Origin: Fischerella sp. CENA71
Lineage (GTDB): Bacteria; Cyanobacteriota; Cyanobacteriia; Cyanobacteriales; Nostocaceae
Reading direction: 5' to 3'
DNA length: 64,000 nucleotides
NCBI GenBank assembly: GCA_024239075.1
Contig: JANBVI010000074.1
Span: 1-64,000, forward strand
The notes under the pieces are model-generated. The model saw only the letters and a program-made list of their open reading frames with translations, had not been told where the DNA came from and did no database searches. A program made the position numbers and the translations under genes. Shown piece by piece: positions 45,198 through 54,706 of the stretch (the first letter of the stretch is position 1; every line of letters begins with the position of its first letter).

Positions 45198-45335
45198 TAC
45201 ATCTATTTTTAATTATGTTTTGAGCAATCATTTTGAGCCTTTGATAACGTAACGCTCCAACCAACGCTATTACATCCAAACCAAATTCTTGCTCTGGTCG
45301 ATGTGCTATTCAATAACGCTCGCATAACAAGTTTA

Positions 45336-45974
45336 TCAGGAGCATAGGCGTCCCTTACTCGCCTGTATTACTTGTAAACTTCCACCTGCATACAAACTTT
45401 GCTTGTTGATACTAAACCCCATTTCCATTAATAATCCAGGCAAATCAGTCTTTAACAACTGCCAAGCAGTCTCCGTCTCAAATAACCACAAAAACAGCCA
45501 TATAGATGGCAAAAACAAGGGATTATGAGGATTATGAAAATCTATAAAAGTAAACACTCCACCCGGCTTGAGTACACGGTATACTTCTTGAATAATTTTT
45601 CGCAATTGCTCTGGTTGCATTTCGTGTAAAGCAACACTTGTATGTACCAGATCAAATTGATTATCTGCAAAAGGCATCTCTTCAGCAAAAGCTTCTACAT
45701 ATTCTGCTTGTGGTGCATTCTGTTTAGCCCGTTGCAGAGATAATGGTGAAGCATCTAATCCTATTACATTTTGTGACAATTTAACTAGAAATTGTGTTGC
45801 TTGCCCACTTCCACAGCACAAATCAAGGACTTTAGTATCTGAGTGAATTATTAAGCCTTGCAACGCTAATTGTCGAAAACGTTGTTCACCACCAATACTT
45901 ATAGCTGCCACACGGGATATACCATCGTACAGCCACTGGTAACGATAACTCAAATCTCGTAAAATTGTAGCCAC
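45336..45974 (-). CDS. Class I SAM-dependent methyltransferase (UbiE-like)
   Basis: 212 aa. Motif I is VLDLCCGSGQATQFL, followed by GLDASPLSLQRAKQNAP, then FDLVHTSVALHEM and VYRVLKPGGVFTFID. The substrate is not clear; the UbiE-like pattern suits quinone or small molecule methylation. The N-terminal LSYRYQWLYDGISRVAAISI is typical of a cyanobacterial subgroup. It is divergent from hemH with 94 bases between the starts. Confidence 0.85.
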   Translation of the reverse strand: MATILRDLSYRYQWLYDGISRVAAISIGGEQRFRQLALQGLIIHSDTKVLDLCCGSGQATQFLVKLSQNVIGLDASPLSLQRAKQNAPQAEYVEAFAEEMPFADNQFDLVHTSVALHEMQPEQLRKIIQEVYRVLKPGGVFTFIDFHNPHNPLFLPSIWLFLWLFETETAWQLLKTDLPGLLMEMGFSINKQSLYAGGSLQVIQASKGRLCS

Positions 45975-46068
45975 TGCCTCTATCCTTACTCGTTAACTTA
46001 TATATTTAATAAAGATATATTGTTAACATTAGTAAAAAAGCTGAAAAGATTGGGGGATTGTTGCTGCT

Positions 46069-47232
46069 ATGGGTCGTGTAGGCGTATTACTACTCAATCT
46101 CGGTGGTCCGGAGAAGTTAGAAGATGTAGGACCATTTCTTTTTAATCTGTTTTCTGATCCGGAAATTATTCGCCTACCTTTTCCCTGGTTGCAAAAACCC
46201 CTAGCCTGGTTTATTGCTTCACGGCGTACGAAAAAGTCTCAAGAAAACTACCGCAAAATAGGTGGTGGTTCTCCACTCAGGCGGATTACTGAAGCCCAAG
46301 CAGATGCACTTAAAGAACAATTGCAAGCCTTGGGGCAAGATGCGAAAATCTACATCGGTATGCGTTACTGGCATCCTTACACCGAAGAAGCGATCGCTCG
46401 AATTATCCAAGATGGCATTGAAAAACTAGTTATATTACCTCTGTATCCGCAATTTTCTATCAGCACGAGTGGTTCTAGCTTCCGGCTTTTAGAAAAACTT
46501 TGGCAAGAAGACCCAAGACTCCAGCAGATAGAATACACAGTTATTCCTTCTTGGTACAAACAATCAGGCTACCTTCAGGCGATGGGAGAATTAATCGCCC
46601 AAGAAATTGACCAAGTACCCAACAAAGAAGAAGCTCATGTGTTCTTTAGCGCTCATGGTGTTCCCAAAAGCTATGTAGAAGAAGCAGGTGATCCCTATCA
46701 GCAAGAGATTGAGGAATGCACCTATTTAATTATGCGGACACTTGACCGACCTAATGCTCATACATTGGCTTATCAAAGTCGTGTTGGTCCAGTAGAATGG
46801 CTACAACCTTACACTGAAGATGCTATTCTGGAGCTAGCAACGAATGGTGTGAAAGACTTAATAGTCGTGCCGATTAGTTTTGTTTCCGAACACATCGAAA
46901 CATTAGAAGAAATTGATCTTGAGTATCGCGAAATAGCAGAAGAAGCTGGAATTCATAACTTCCGCCGTGTACCTGCTCTCAACACCCACCCAGTATTTAT
47001 TAGAGCCTTAGCAGATTTGGTAGTCGATGCTCTTAACGCTCCTAGTATCAAACTCTCGCAAGTTTACCAAATGAAGAAAAAGGTAAAAATGTATCCACCA
47101 GAGGCTTGGGAATGGGGTATTACTACGAGTGCGGAAGTCTGGAACGGTCGCATTGCCATGCTTGGCTTTATTGCGTTGATGATTGAATTGATTACCGGAC
47201 GCGGTTTACTGCACATGATCGGGATTTTGTAA
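46069..47232 (+). CDS. hemH: Ferrochelatase with C-terminal chlorophyll-binding-type helix
   Basis: 387 aa. It inserts ferrous iron into protoporphyrin IX, the last step of heme synthesis. Family motifs: [40 protein letters not shown] (metal-binding His) and [15 protein letters not shown]. After about residue 325 there is a linker, then a HLIP/CAB-like helix ([20 protein letters not shown]) with the ExxxxR/N pattern that binds chlorophyll or carotenoid. This extension is characteristic of cyanobacterial and plastid type II enzymes and links heme supply to the photosynthetic membrane. Confidence 0.96.
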   Translation: MGRVGVLLLNLGGPEKLEDVGPFLFNLFSDPEIIRLPFPWLQKPLAWFIASRRTKKSQENYRKIGGGSPLRRITEAQADALKEQLQALGQDAKIYIGMRYWHPYTEEAIARIIQDGIEKLVILPLYPQFSISTSGSSFRLLEKLWQEDPRLQQIEYTVIPSWYKQSGYLQAMGELIAQEIDQVPNKEEAHVFFSAHGVPKSYVEEAGDPYQQEIEECTYLIMRTLDRPNAHTLAYQSRVGPVEWLQPYTEDAILELATNGVKDLIVVPISFVSEHIETLEEIDLEYREIAEEAGIHNFRRVPALNTHPVFIRALADLVVDALNAPSIKLSQVYQMKKKVKMYPPEAWEWGITTSAEVWNGRIAMLGFIALMIELITGRGLLHMIGIL

Positions 47233-47303
47233 CTGAGTGCGACATCGATCACATACTTCAATTGGAGTTGAATCGATGTCACAACAATCAAATAATTTTA
47301 GTA

Positions 47304-47939
47304 TCAAAATTTCAAATACTGTTGCGCCCATAATGCTGCCTGAGTACGATTTTGTAAACCAAGCTGGCACAGAATTTGAGTGATGTAGTTTTTTACCGTA
47401 CCTTCAGTCAGATAAAGAGTTTGAGCTATTTCTCGATTGTTTTTTCCTTGACTCAATAAGGTTAAAACTTCTAGTTCGCGATCGCTAAATAAGTTTTGGT
47501 AGTTTGTGGGTTTGGATATAGGGGGGTTAATTTGAGCAAAGACTTTGGGAGCGATGGTTGGTCCTAGCTGACTATATCCTTGGTTCAGGGTACGGATTGC
47601 TGCTGCTAATTGCCCAGAAGGAGTACTCTTGAGTAGATAACCTAAAGCTCCTGCTTGTAGGGACTGCCAAATATATTCATCTTCATCAAAGGTTGTTAAT
47701 ACCAAAATCTTGATCCAGGGATAGCGTTGGTGAATTTCACGAGTGGCAACCACCCCATCACAAACAGGCATCCGCACATCCATGAGAATCACATCGGGCT
47801 GGAGTTTTTCAGTGAGAGCGATCGCTTCATTACCATCATTGGCTTCACCGATAATTTCTAAATCTTCTTCCAGTGACAACAAGGATGCTAATCCTTGCCG
47901 AAATAGATGTTGATCATCTACAAGCAAAAGCCGAATCAT
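47304..47939 (-). CDS. NarL/LuxR-type response regulator
   Basis: 211 aa from the ATG at 47939, whose ATGA overlaps the stop of the histidine kinase gene; the frame is open to a TTG at 47957 but this start is preferred. Receiver domain: LLVDDQHLFRQG with the acidic pair, phospho-Asp in VILMDVRMPV (Asp54), and LTTFDEDEYI. The C-terminal HTH is DRELEVLTLLSQGKNNREIA, then LYLTEGTVKNYITQI. It is the transcriptional output of the kinase encoded just upstream. Confidence 0.92.
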   Translation of the reverse strand: MIRLLLVDDQHLFRQGLASLLSLEEDLEIIGEANDGNEAIALTEKLQPDVILMDVRMPVCDGVVATREIHQRYPWIKILVLTTFDEDEYIWQSLQAGALGYLLKSTPSGQLAAAIRTLNQGYSQLGPTIAPKVFAQINPPISKPTNYQNLFSDRELEVLTLLSQGKNNREIAQTLYLTEGTVKNYITQILCQLGLQNRTQAALWAQQYLKF

Positions 47940-49111
47940 CGAGGAACTGTGATCCAAATATAAGTACCTTGACCAGGGGTACTTTTAATACTCAGCTTAC
48001 CATCCAATATTTGTATCCGCTCTTGCATTCCTCGTAATCCAAAACCAGAATTGGGCAAATCAGGATCGAAGCCCAGTCCGTCGTCTTCTAACTCCAGGAT
48101 AATAGCATCAAGCGTAAACTGTCCTCGCAGAATCACATGAGAAGCATAGGCATGTTTTTGGATATTTGTCAATCCTTCCTGAATAATGCAGTAAAGTTGA
48201 TGACTCGTCTGGAGAGGTAATGATGGCAAATTTAGATCCGCCTGCACCGTCAAAGATTGGTTTTGCTGGATTTGCGTCACTAGGGCGCTGAGTGCCTGAT
48301 TGAGATCAAAATCTGATCGGCGCATTGTTTGTACAGCGCGACGCACATCTTGAAGGCATTGACTAGAAAGATACTTGGCAGTGTCTAGTGCTTGTAGAGT
48401 TTGGGCAGGATTACGTTGGTGTAATTTCTGGGCTAGTTCTAATTGAACATCAAGAGTAGTAAGAGCGTGACCAAGAGAATCATGAATCTCACGAGCTATA
48501 CGAGTACGTTCCAAAGTTGCTGCTAAAGTTTCCACTTCCTTTGCTAACATTTCTGCTCTCTCTCGGCTTTTGCGCTCTGCCACAATCACAAAACCCAGCA
48601 AAATTATAAACAGGCTGGCTCCGATGTAATCTAGCAAACTGGTCAATAAAATTGCTTTGGCGTCAAATATATGCTCTGAACCACGGGATTGGAGTTGAGC
48701 AACTGTTTCTGTTATACGTTGGGGAAGATACCAAGCTTCACCAGATAAGTAGCCAATTCCCGTGAAAATTGCTGTTAGGATGACATCTCGACGACTGAGA
48801 AAAAAGCAACTTTTGGCAAGAACAAAATACATAAAGATTGTAAACCAAAAACGTAGCCAAACAGCAGAGACAATTAATATGATTTCCACAGCTATGAAAG
48901 CTCGTCTTTGCCAGAGTGGACGCTCAAGCGGAAAAATAAAACTGAGTAAAAAGAACGCAATATTATAAGCAATAAATAAGGGCAGTAAATGGGGGTGTTC
49001 TTGAAAATAATTGCTGATCAATCCGGAGATGAGATTTGCTAGCAAGACTACCCATTCTACCCATCGCAATATCCAACGAAAAGAGAAAATACGGTTTGCG
49101 AGCAGGTTCAT
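47936..49111 (-). CDS. NarX/DesK-type sensor histidine kinase
   Basis: 391 aa. The N-terminal half has about six membrane segments and no clear extracellular domain. The HisKA_3 domain contains REIHDSLGHALTTLDVQLEL (phospho-His) and the ATPase domain has YCIIQEGLTNIQKHAYASHV (N box), LELEDDGLGFDP and SGFGLRGMQERIQILDGKL. This is a membrane-embedded sensor, as in DesK-like kinases that read membrane state. It is coupled to the response regulator by a four-base stop/start overlap. Confidence 0.9.
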   Translation of the reverse strand: MNLLANRIFSFRWILRWVEWVVLLANLISGLISNYFQEHPHLLPLFIAYNIAFFLLSFIFPLERPLWQRRAFIAVEIILIVSAVWLRFWFTIFMYFVLAKSCFFLSRRDVILTAIFTGIGYLSGEAWYLPQRITETVAQLQSRGSEHIFDAKAILLTSLLDYIGASLFIILLGFVIVAERKSRERAEMLAKEVETLAATLERTRIAREIHDSLGHALTTLDVQLELAQKLHQRNPAQTLQALDTAKYLSSQCLQDVRRAVQTMRRSDFDLNQALSALVTQIQQNQSLTVQADLNLPSLPLQTSHQLYCIIQEGLTNIQKHAYASHVILRGQFTLDAIILELEDDGLGFDPDLPNSGFGLRGMQERIQILDGKLSIKSTPGQGTYIWITVPR

Positions 49112-49275
49112 TGAACTAGAGGCAGCGAAATATCTTCACGGGTAACATCATGCAATACTGTGTTGAATTTAAGATATGACTTTCGTCATGAATTTTAGAT
49201 GACTTTTGATAAGGCGATCGCAAAGTTTACTTCGATACTCTGATGTAGAGATGATTGTTTGTGAGGAAAAAGCAA

Positions 49276-49845
49276 ATGAAGCGCAAGACGATTCTCAACT
49301 ATTTGATCGGGCTATCAATTCTTGTAACTGGTTTAGTCATTTCTTCTAAATCTGAAGCTGAACCTGCATCTGTCTTTAGACCTTTAATTGAGGATATTCG
49401 CACTCAGTTACCAAAAGGATTGAAAATGCGTTTACCTTCCTCTCTCCCTCCCGCAGCCTCCAAGATCAAGCTTTATTCCTACATTGCTTCTGATAGTAAA
49501 ATCTTTGAAGTTCGCCTAGCAAATACACCAGATTGTTCTGTGTCAAATAACCCTTCTGCTTGTACTGCTGGAGGGTTTGGCGTCTTCACTCCAGAGGGAA
49601 CCTCTAAAATTTGGCCTCCCAAAGGAGATAGTATCACTCCAGTAAAATTGGGCAATGGTATTAGTGGTTTTTATATCACCAGAGGGCAAGGAAATAACAT
49701 CAGTCAATACATTTTTTGGAAGCAAGATGGACTGGAATATGTATTAGGATTGGGAGGTGGTTCAACGAGAGATGTGTCTCAACAACAGATGATAGATATG
49801 GCGATCTCAATGGCAAATGAACCTGCAATTACCAGCGAGCAATAA
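49276..49845 (+). CDS. Exported protein of unknown function
   Basis: 189 aa from the ATG at 49276 (MKRKTILNYLIGLSILVTGL), which has a GAGG ribosome site at 49263-49266; the frame also has a TTG seven codons earlier. Residues 1-28 form a signal peptide. The mature part is small and soluble with one Cys pair (PDCSVSNNPSACTAGG) that may form a disulfide, and a C-terminal FWKQDGLEYVLGLGGGS. I do not recognise a family. It is divergent from the two-component pair. Confidence 0.7.
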   Translation: MKRKTILNYLIGLSILVTGLVISSKSEAEPASVFRPLIEDIRTQLPKGLKMRLPSSLPPAASKIKLYSYIASDSKIFEVRLANTPDCSVSNNPSACTAGGFGVFTPEGTSKIWPPKGDSITPVKLGNGISGFYITRGQGNNISQYIFWKQDGLEYVLGLGGGSTRDVSQQQMIDMAISMANEPAITSEQ

Positions 49846-49955
49846 TGCAGTGTGGTTACTAAAAGATAAAAACTCTGTAGCTCCCAAGATGTGTTGAGAT
49901 GTTGCTCAATACATGATGGTAATCTATATCATTCTTAAACTATTTGTGAACAACA

Positions 49956-49987
49956 AGATCCCCGATTGATTAACAAATCGGGGATCT
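49956..49987. terminator. Strong hairpin between convergent genes (dispersed repeat)
   Basis: AGATCCCCGATT (49956-49967) and AATCGGGGATCT (49976-49987) form a perfect 12-bp stem with an eight-base loop. It lies between the exported-protein gene (+) and the GT39 gene (-) and could stop transcription from both sides, though no T tract follows. The element resembles a repeat common in Nostoc-type genomes, from memory. Confidence 0.65.
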
Positions 49988-50036
49988 GGCTCAATAATAC
50001 TCGGATAAGACAAATCGATTGACATTTAAACCCACC

Positions 50037-50060
50037 AGAGACGCGCCATGGCGCGTCTCT
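50037..50060. repeat. Perfect 24-bp palindrome
   Basis: AGAGACGCGCCA followed by its exact reverse complement TGGCGCGTCTCT, with no loop, then ACATGG. It is related to the repeat at 12021-12043. Confidence 0.85.
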
Positions 50061-50158
50061 ACATGGCCCAAATTATGACGAAAAATCCTTAACCGAGAAA
50101 TATTGGGATCTGGCCCTCTCAAATTTGGTAAATTCAATTCCAAATAACAATCAACAAT

Positions 50159-52198
50159 TTACCTCTTTAAAGGGACTCTAATTAATTGATAAGCGCCACT
50201 TTTTCCTAAACTTTGATAATTATTTGGTTGCAAACTCATTTCGGGGAACTTTTTCGGTTGAGCCAAAACTAAAATTGAATCAGCTTGTGTTTTATTTACA
50301 GCCTGAGTTCTTACATAATCTCCTGCGGCTGCACTCATCTTGATGTAATTTACAGGGCGTTGGCTGTAAAAAACAACGGTGGGTTTTTGGAAGCCAACCA
50401 TGACTAATTCTTCACCTGGTTTTTCGGCTTGGACTGCGATCGCTGCCAATTCTCTTAAAGGTAACTGACGCTGTTGATCTATTAAAAATAAAGCTGGAGT
50501 CAGGACAAAAATTAAAGACAGCGCAAACGCCAACAAATTTACACCAATTAATAGACGCCAACGACGACGTAGTATGATCACTGCCAATACCACAGCACAA
50601 ACTAACCAGATCACACTTCCCAAAGTTGTTAAACCTGATTGTTGCAGGAGTTGGCGAAATTCGGGTGCAGCCGGGTCAGCACCTATTAACCGCGGTACAT
50701 AAAACAGCGCTACTGCGATCGCTGATACAAATACTACATTGACCCAGCTACTCCAGAGAAGGGACGAAGGGGAGAGGGGGAGATGTGGGGACGCTTCTGA
50801 GGACGCGGAGAGGGGGAGACGCGGGGACGCGGAGAATTTATCAACATTAGTATTACTCACCGTGTCTTTGTATCCCCCTGTCTCCGTGTCCTCTTTCTCC
50901 GTGTCCCTGTGTCCCCGCGTCCCCGCGTCCTCTTCCTCTGCGTCAGAGTGTTCCCTGATCGCTTTGTCGTGGAAGAAATCGCTCCACAAAAGTCCTACTA
51001 GAATGGCTGCTGCTGGCATTAAGGGTAATACGTAACTAGGAAGCTTGGTGACAGCAATGGTAAAAAAGCCAAAGATGCTCGCAAACCAGAAAAAGGCAAA
51101 TAAACCAAGTTGTTGCGATCGCTCTTGAGAACGCCAATACTGACGCTGCCAAAATTTTAGTCTTGTTATTGCTAGAGGTAAATATACTGAGTAAGGAGCG
51201 AAACCCAGTAATACTACCAAAAAATAAAAGTACCAAGGAGCTTTATGACCGTTGACTACTTCTGTAAAGCGTTCAATGTTGTGGTAGCCAAAAAAGGAGT
51301 TAATGAAATTCCAGCCATTGCGCCAAATTACTAGCACGTACCAAGGCACTGATAAACCCAAGATAATTAGCATACCCAGCAAAAGGCGCATTTCCCGCAC
51401 AACTTCTCGCAATTTGCCCAGGTAAAGCAAAAATACACCAATAATCAGCCCAGGTAAAACAATGCCTACAGGGCCTTTAGTCAAAATTGCACCAGCGATG
51501 AGTACGTAACAAGCTAGATACCAATTATTGGGGATTGGGGATTGGGAAAAAGACGCGGAGACAGTTAGACGCGGTGACGCGGAGAATCCTTTTGATGAAT
51601 TCCCCGCGTCAGCTAGTCCCCGTGTCTCCGTGTCCTCCTGACTTGCGTATCCCATAAAAAAGCACAACAAAGCTGATGCCATACAGCCAGTCAGCAGCAT
51701 ATCTGAGACACCAGTTCTTCCCCAGACAATCATTTCGGCATTGAATGCCATTAGAGCTGCTACTAAACCTGCTGTTAACCAGCGTCTGGAAGGACGAAAA
51801 ACTTGTTCTAAGGCATTTTGTTTTGCCAGTTGCCATTGTACAGTGTAGAATGCTAGGGCAATTACACTCATCGCCGCGATCGCACTTGGCAGACGCACCG
51901 CCCACTCATTCACACCAAAAATGTTGTATGCGATCGCCTGACACCAGTAAATCAAAGCAGGCTTATCAAAGCGAGTTTTACCGTTGAAAAATGGCGTGAT
52001 CCAATCGCCTGTCACGTACATTTGCCGAGAAGCTTCAGCAAACAAAGGCTCGGTTTCATCTATTAGCCCAATACTACCCAAATGCCAAAAAAATGCGATC
52101 CCACCAACCAAAATCAACCACAAAGTTGACAGTGCGATCGCCAAGGCTGGACGTTTGCCAATCCTATTAAACAACTGGTCAAAAGCGCGAATTGTCAT
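50159..52198 (-). CDS. GT39-type (ArnT-like) membrane glycosyltransferase with repeat-derived insertions
   Basis: 679 aa. The family pattern is the first helix, then LIDETEPLFAEASRQMYVTG (the DE motif that binds the lipid-linked donor) and NGKTRFDKPALIYWCQA. About twelve membrane helices follow. Members move a sugar from a polyprenyl phosphate to lipids or proteins on the outer face of the membrane. Two polar segments break the helix pattern: about residues 185-223 and 415-481. Both are read from GACGCGGAGACA-type repeat DNA and share SASPRL, so they are later insertions that stayed in frame, in loops. The sugar is unknown. Confidence 0.85.
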   Translation of the reverse strand: MTIRAFDQLFNRIGKRPALAIALSTLWLILVGGIAFFWHLGSIGLIDETEPLFAEASRQMYVTGDWITPFFNGKTRFDKPALIYWCQAIAYNIFGVNEWAVRLPSAIAAMSVIALAFYTVQWQLAKQNALEQVFRPSRRWLTAGLVAALMAFNAEMIVWGRTGVSDMLLTGCMASALLCFFMGYASQEDTETRGLADAGNSSKGFSASPRLTVSASFSQSPIPNNWYLACYVLIAGAILTKGPVGIVLPGLIIGVFLLYLGKLREVVREMRLLLGMLIILGLSVPWYVLVIWRNGWNFINSFFGYHNIERFTEVVNGHKAPWYFYFLVVLLGFAPYSVYLPLAITRLKFWQRQYWRSQERSQQLGLFAFFWFASIFGFFTIAVTKLPSYVLPLMPAAAILVGLLWSDFFHDKAIREHSDAEEEDAGTRGHRDTEKEDTETGGYKDTVSNTNVDKFSASPRLPLSASSEASPHLPLSPSSLLWSSWVNVVFVSAIAVALFYVPRLIGADPAAPEFRQLLQQSGLTTLGSVIWLVCAVVLAVIILRRRWRLLIGVNLLAFALSLIFVLTPALFLIDQQRQLPLRELAAIAVQAEKPGEELVMVGFQKPTVVFYSQRPVNYIKMSAAAGDYVRTQAVNKTQADSILVLAQPKKFPEMSLQPNNYQSLGKSGAYQLIRVPLKR
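50757..50955. repeat. GACGCGGGGAC repeat inside the GT39 gene (copy 1)
   Basis: GGACGCGGAGAGGGGGAGAC on the left and CGTGTCCCTGTGTCCCCGCG on the right; the two halves are complementary in sense. The block encodes about residues 415-481 of the glycosyltransferase without breaking the frame. Confidence 0.8.
51531..51645. repeat. GACGCGGAGAC repeat inside the GT39 gene (copy 2)
   Basis: It begins with GGGGATTGGGGATTGGG heptamers, then AGACGCGGAGACAG and, further right, CCCCGCGTC, CCCCGTGTCTCCGTGTCC. It encodes about residues 185-223 of the glycosyltransferase. Confidence 0.8.
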
Positions 52199-52205
52199 TT
52201 AGTTA

Positions 52206-52430
52206 CAAGTCAATAGTCAATAGTCAATGGTCAATGGTCAAGGGTCACTAGTCAATACTCGTTTGACGTGATTTTTTGCTCTTTGTTCTCAAAACAAATA
52301 TTAAATGAGAAGACAAGGGAGACAACTTCTCAGTTATCAGTTATCAGTTATCAGTTATCAAATTAAACTGGTAACTGTTAACTGATTCATGCCCAATGCC
52401 CATTGACAATTGACAATTGACAATTGACTA
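52206..52430. repeat. Three heptamer arrays (GTCAATA, TTATCAG, CAATTGA)
   Basis: 52206-52250: GTCAATA/GTCAATG units; 52327-52362: TCAGTTA units; 52402-52430: CAATTGA units. They fill the gap between the GT39 and lipoprotein genes. Confidence 0.8.
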
Positions 52431-52445
52431 ACAACTAATAACTAA

Positions 52446-53003
52446 CTATTGAGCAAGAATCAATTCCCATTCTTGCTTTTGCGGGTTCCAAACGGGGGTG
52501 GGAGTTTCGCCAACTACGTAAGGTCCCCAGTAGCGACGGGAACCATCCTGTGCAAAGGCGACTAAAACATCTCCTTTCTCGATCTTGATGCTACCGTTAG
52601 GTAGCGATAAAATTAAGCCTTTTTCACTACCTTCTCCTGGGGCAAAATCCCAATGTGCTGGAACTGCATAATTTTCTTTAGAATTGCTTTTACCTCCTGC
52701 TTTGCGTGCTAGTAAAGCAAGGCGGACAGGTTGTTCGGTTTGATTACTCATTCGTAAACTTCCTTGGCCTGTTGCTTTAACTGTCGAGTCTTGATGATAT
52801 GCAAATAAGGATTTTTTTTGAGGTGTCGCGACAGAAGTATCTACAGTAGAAGCGATCGCACTTTCTGAGTTAGTGTTTGATTGAGCTTCAGAAGATTGAT
52901 CCCCTTCAAAGGATATTTTAAGTTCATAACACCCTACAGGTAACAAAAGCAATCCCAAGCAAGCAGCTGCGAGAGCAGCATGACGGTAGATTAGCGATTT
53001 CAT
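52446..53003 (-). CDS. Putative lipoprotein of unknown function
   Basis: 185 aa. A signal peptide with lipobox-like LLLLPVGC places Cys25 as the lipid-bearing residue. A Ser/Thr/Asn-rich linker (about 35-65) precedes a beta-rich domain: GQGSLRMSNQTEQPVRLALL, APGEGSEKGLILSLPNG and SIKIEKGDVLVAFAQDGSRR. It probably sits on the outer side of the inner membrane or on the outer membrane. I do not recognise a family. Confidence 0.72.
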   Translation of the reverse strand: MKSLIYRHAALAAACLGLLLLPVGCYELKISFEGDQSSEAQSNTNSESAIASTVDTSVATPQKKSLFAYHQDSTVKATGQGSLRMSNQTEQPVRLALLARKAGGKSNSKENYAVPAHWDFAPGEGSEKGLILSLPNGSIKIEKGDVLVAFAQDGSRRYWGPYVVGETPTPVWNPQKQEWELILAQ

Positions 53004-53401
53004 ATTCTATAGATATTACAAATAAGTATTTTCTCTAGGCTCGTTCAAATAGTAGCCCAATATCAACATTGACAAGTGATTAAGTGAACATGCAAAGCAC
53101 CTCACTGATCACAAATTAATGGTGACTGATTGAATTGCCAACTAGAGGCTTTTTGAGAACTAAGAGTAGGATGTATACTTTATGTCATTATGAGCATCAA
53201 TACCGAAGGAAGTTAGGAAAAATTTCCTTGACGCTTCATTTCTTAATTATTAGCTCAAGATGATAATACAATCTATTGATTTTTGTATTCACCCTAAACC
53301 CAAAACAGCTTCAATATTATCCACATAACTTTATGCTAAACCTAATATCTTCAAGATGGGAACATCTAATCAGATTTTGATCAATGTCACCATAATCAAT
53401 C
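53004..53401. other. Divergent intergenic region
   Basis: About 400 bases between the lipoprotein gene (-) and ycf20 (+); it should carry both promoters. No gene or strong repeat is visible. Confidence 0.5.
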
Positions 53402-53734
53402 ATGCAAAATACTCGTCTCAACAACTTATTCAATGCGATCGCCAGGAGGCTGGAACAGTGGATTTTCAACCCTTGGCGACGCATATCTATACTAATCATC
53501 AGTTTTTTATTAGGTTTTTTTCTCGGAAGCGCAGTTGCAACTACAGCTGGGCAAACAGCAGAATGGGATATTGTAGTGGCTGGAACTTTAGTGTTGGCAA
53601 CAGAAATTGCCAATAGAATATTTTACAATCGCAGTGTCTTAGCACGTCAAGTCTTTTGGGTGCAAGCAATCAACTATCTGAAAATCGGTCTCACCTACAG
53701 CTTATTTTTGGAAGCATTCAAATTGGGATCATAA
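53402..53734 (+). CDS. ycf20: Ycf20-like protein (DUF565)
   Basis: 110 aa. Conserved blocks: MQNTRLNNLFNAIARRLEQW, NPWRRISILIISFLLGFFLG and INYLKIGLTYSLFLEAFKLG. Two to three membrane helices. Ycf20 proteins occur in cyanobacteria and plastids; in green algae and plants they affect photoprotective quenching. The length is normal. An AAAAATT heptamer array and the glycerate kinase gene follow. Confidence 0.88.
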   Translation: MQNTRLNNLFNAIARRLEQWIFNPWRRISILIISFLLGFFLGSAVATTAGQTAEWDIVVAGTLVLATEIANRIFYNRSVLARQVFWVQAINYLKIGLTYSLFLEAFKLGS

Positions 53735-53737
53735 ACA

Positions 53738-53825
53738 ATTAAAAATTAAAAATTAAAAATTGGGAAGAAGAGGAAGGGGACAAGGGAGAGAATACCCAAT
53801 GACCATTGACCAATGACCATTGACA
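53738..53825. repeat. Heptamer arrays (AAAAATT and CCAATGA)
   Basis: 53738-53762: AAAAATT in tandem; 53799-53825: CAATGAC/CATTGAC units, running into the first codons of the glycerate kinase gene. Confidence 0.65.
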
Positions 53826-54706
53826 AATCTGTATATCATGATGTTTTGGAATTTTGCCAAACTCATCTGCGGATGCAGCCTCAGATGGTGTCGGAGGTAT
53901 TATGTAATTTGTGGCTACCTTTAGCTACCAAGTTGGTGTCCCATCGACAGCAATTAAATCGTCCTTTGATTCAGGGTATTTTGGGAGGACAAGGGACGGG
54001 TAAAACTACTTTGTGTCGAGTTTTGGCTTTGATTTTTCAACACTTGGGATATCAGACGCTGAGTTTGTCTTTGGATGACTTATACAAAACCTATGGCGAT
54101 CGCCAAATTCTCAAACAGCATGATCCCCGGTTGATTTGGCGCGGCCCGCCTGGAACTCATGATCTTGAGTTAGGCTTAACTGTATTAGACAAAGTTCGCA
54201 ATTGTGAATTTCCAGTATCAGTTCCTCGCTTTGATAAATCAGCACATAATGGCGCTGGTAATCGAACTACTCCCGAAATTGTGCCAAAAGCAGACATTGT
54301 GTTATTTGAGGGTTGGTTTGTAGGTGTGCGACCTATTGATCCTAGTGCATTTGATCACCCGCCACCACCGATTCTCACCCCTGAAGATCAAGCTTTTGCC
54401 CGTGATATGAATCGTAACTTGCGTGATTATCTGCCACTATGGGAAAGATTGGATGGCTTAATTGTTTTGTATCCCCAAGATTATCGACTTTCTTTAGAGT
54501 GGCGCAAGCAAGCAGAAAGGGAAATGATTGCTGTTGGCAAATCAGGGATGAGTGATTCAGAAGTTGAGCAATTTGTCAAGTATTTTTGGTGTTCTCTTCA
54601 TCCAGAACTATTCATCAAGCCCTTAGTCGAATCTCCCACACTAGTTGATTTAGTGATTGAGATCAATTCCGATCATAGTTTCGGCAATATTGTCATTAGT
54701 CATTAG
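53813..54706 (+). CDS. D-glycerate 3-kinase (plant-type GLYK)
   Basis: 297 aa. P-loop ILGGQGTGKTTLCRVL (residues 56-71), LSLDDLYKTYGDRQ and the Walker B-like VLFEGWFVGVRP fit the plant and cyanobacterial GLYK family, which phosphorylates glycerate to 3-phosphoglycerate and closes the photorespiratory cycle. The TPEDQAFARDMNRNLRDYLP block is typical. Both the start region and the last codons (ISH) lie in heptamer repeats (CAATGAC and TCATTAG), so the two ends may have been altered by repeat spread. Confidence 0.87.
   Translation: MTIDKSVYHDVLEFCQTHLRMQPQMVSEVLCNLWLPLATKLVSHRQQLNRPLIQGILGGQGTGKTTLCRVLALIFQHLGYQTLSLSLDDLYKTYGDRQILKQHDPRLIWRGPPGTHDLELGLTVLDKVRNCEFPVSVPRFDKSAHNGAGNRTTPEIVPKADIVLFEGWFVGVRPIDPSAFDHPPPPILTPEDQAFARDMNRNLRDYLPLWERLDGLIVLYPQDYRLSLEWRKQAEREMIAVGKSGMSDSEVEQFVKYFWCSLHPELFIKPLVESPTLVDLVIEINSDHSFGNIVISH

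Noticed and set aside
50739-51035. 98-aa plus-strand frame rich in Glu/Arg/Ser
   Set aside because: It is the other strand of the GACGCGG repeat inside the GT39 gene.
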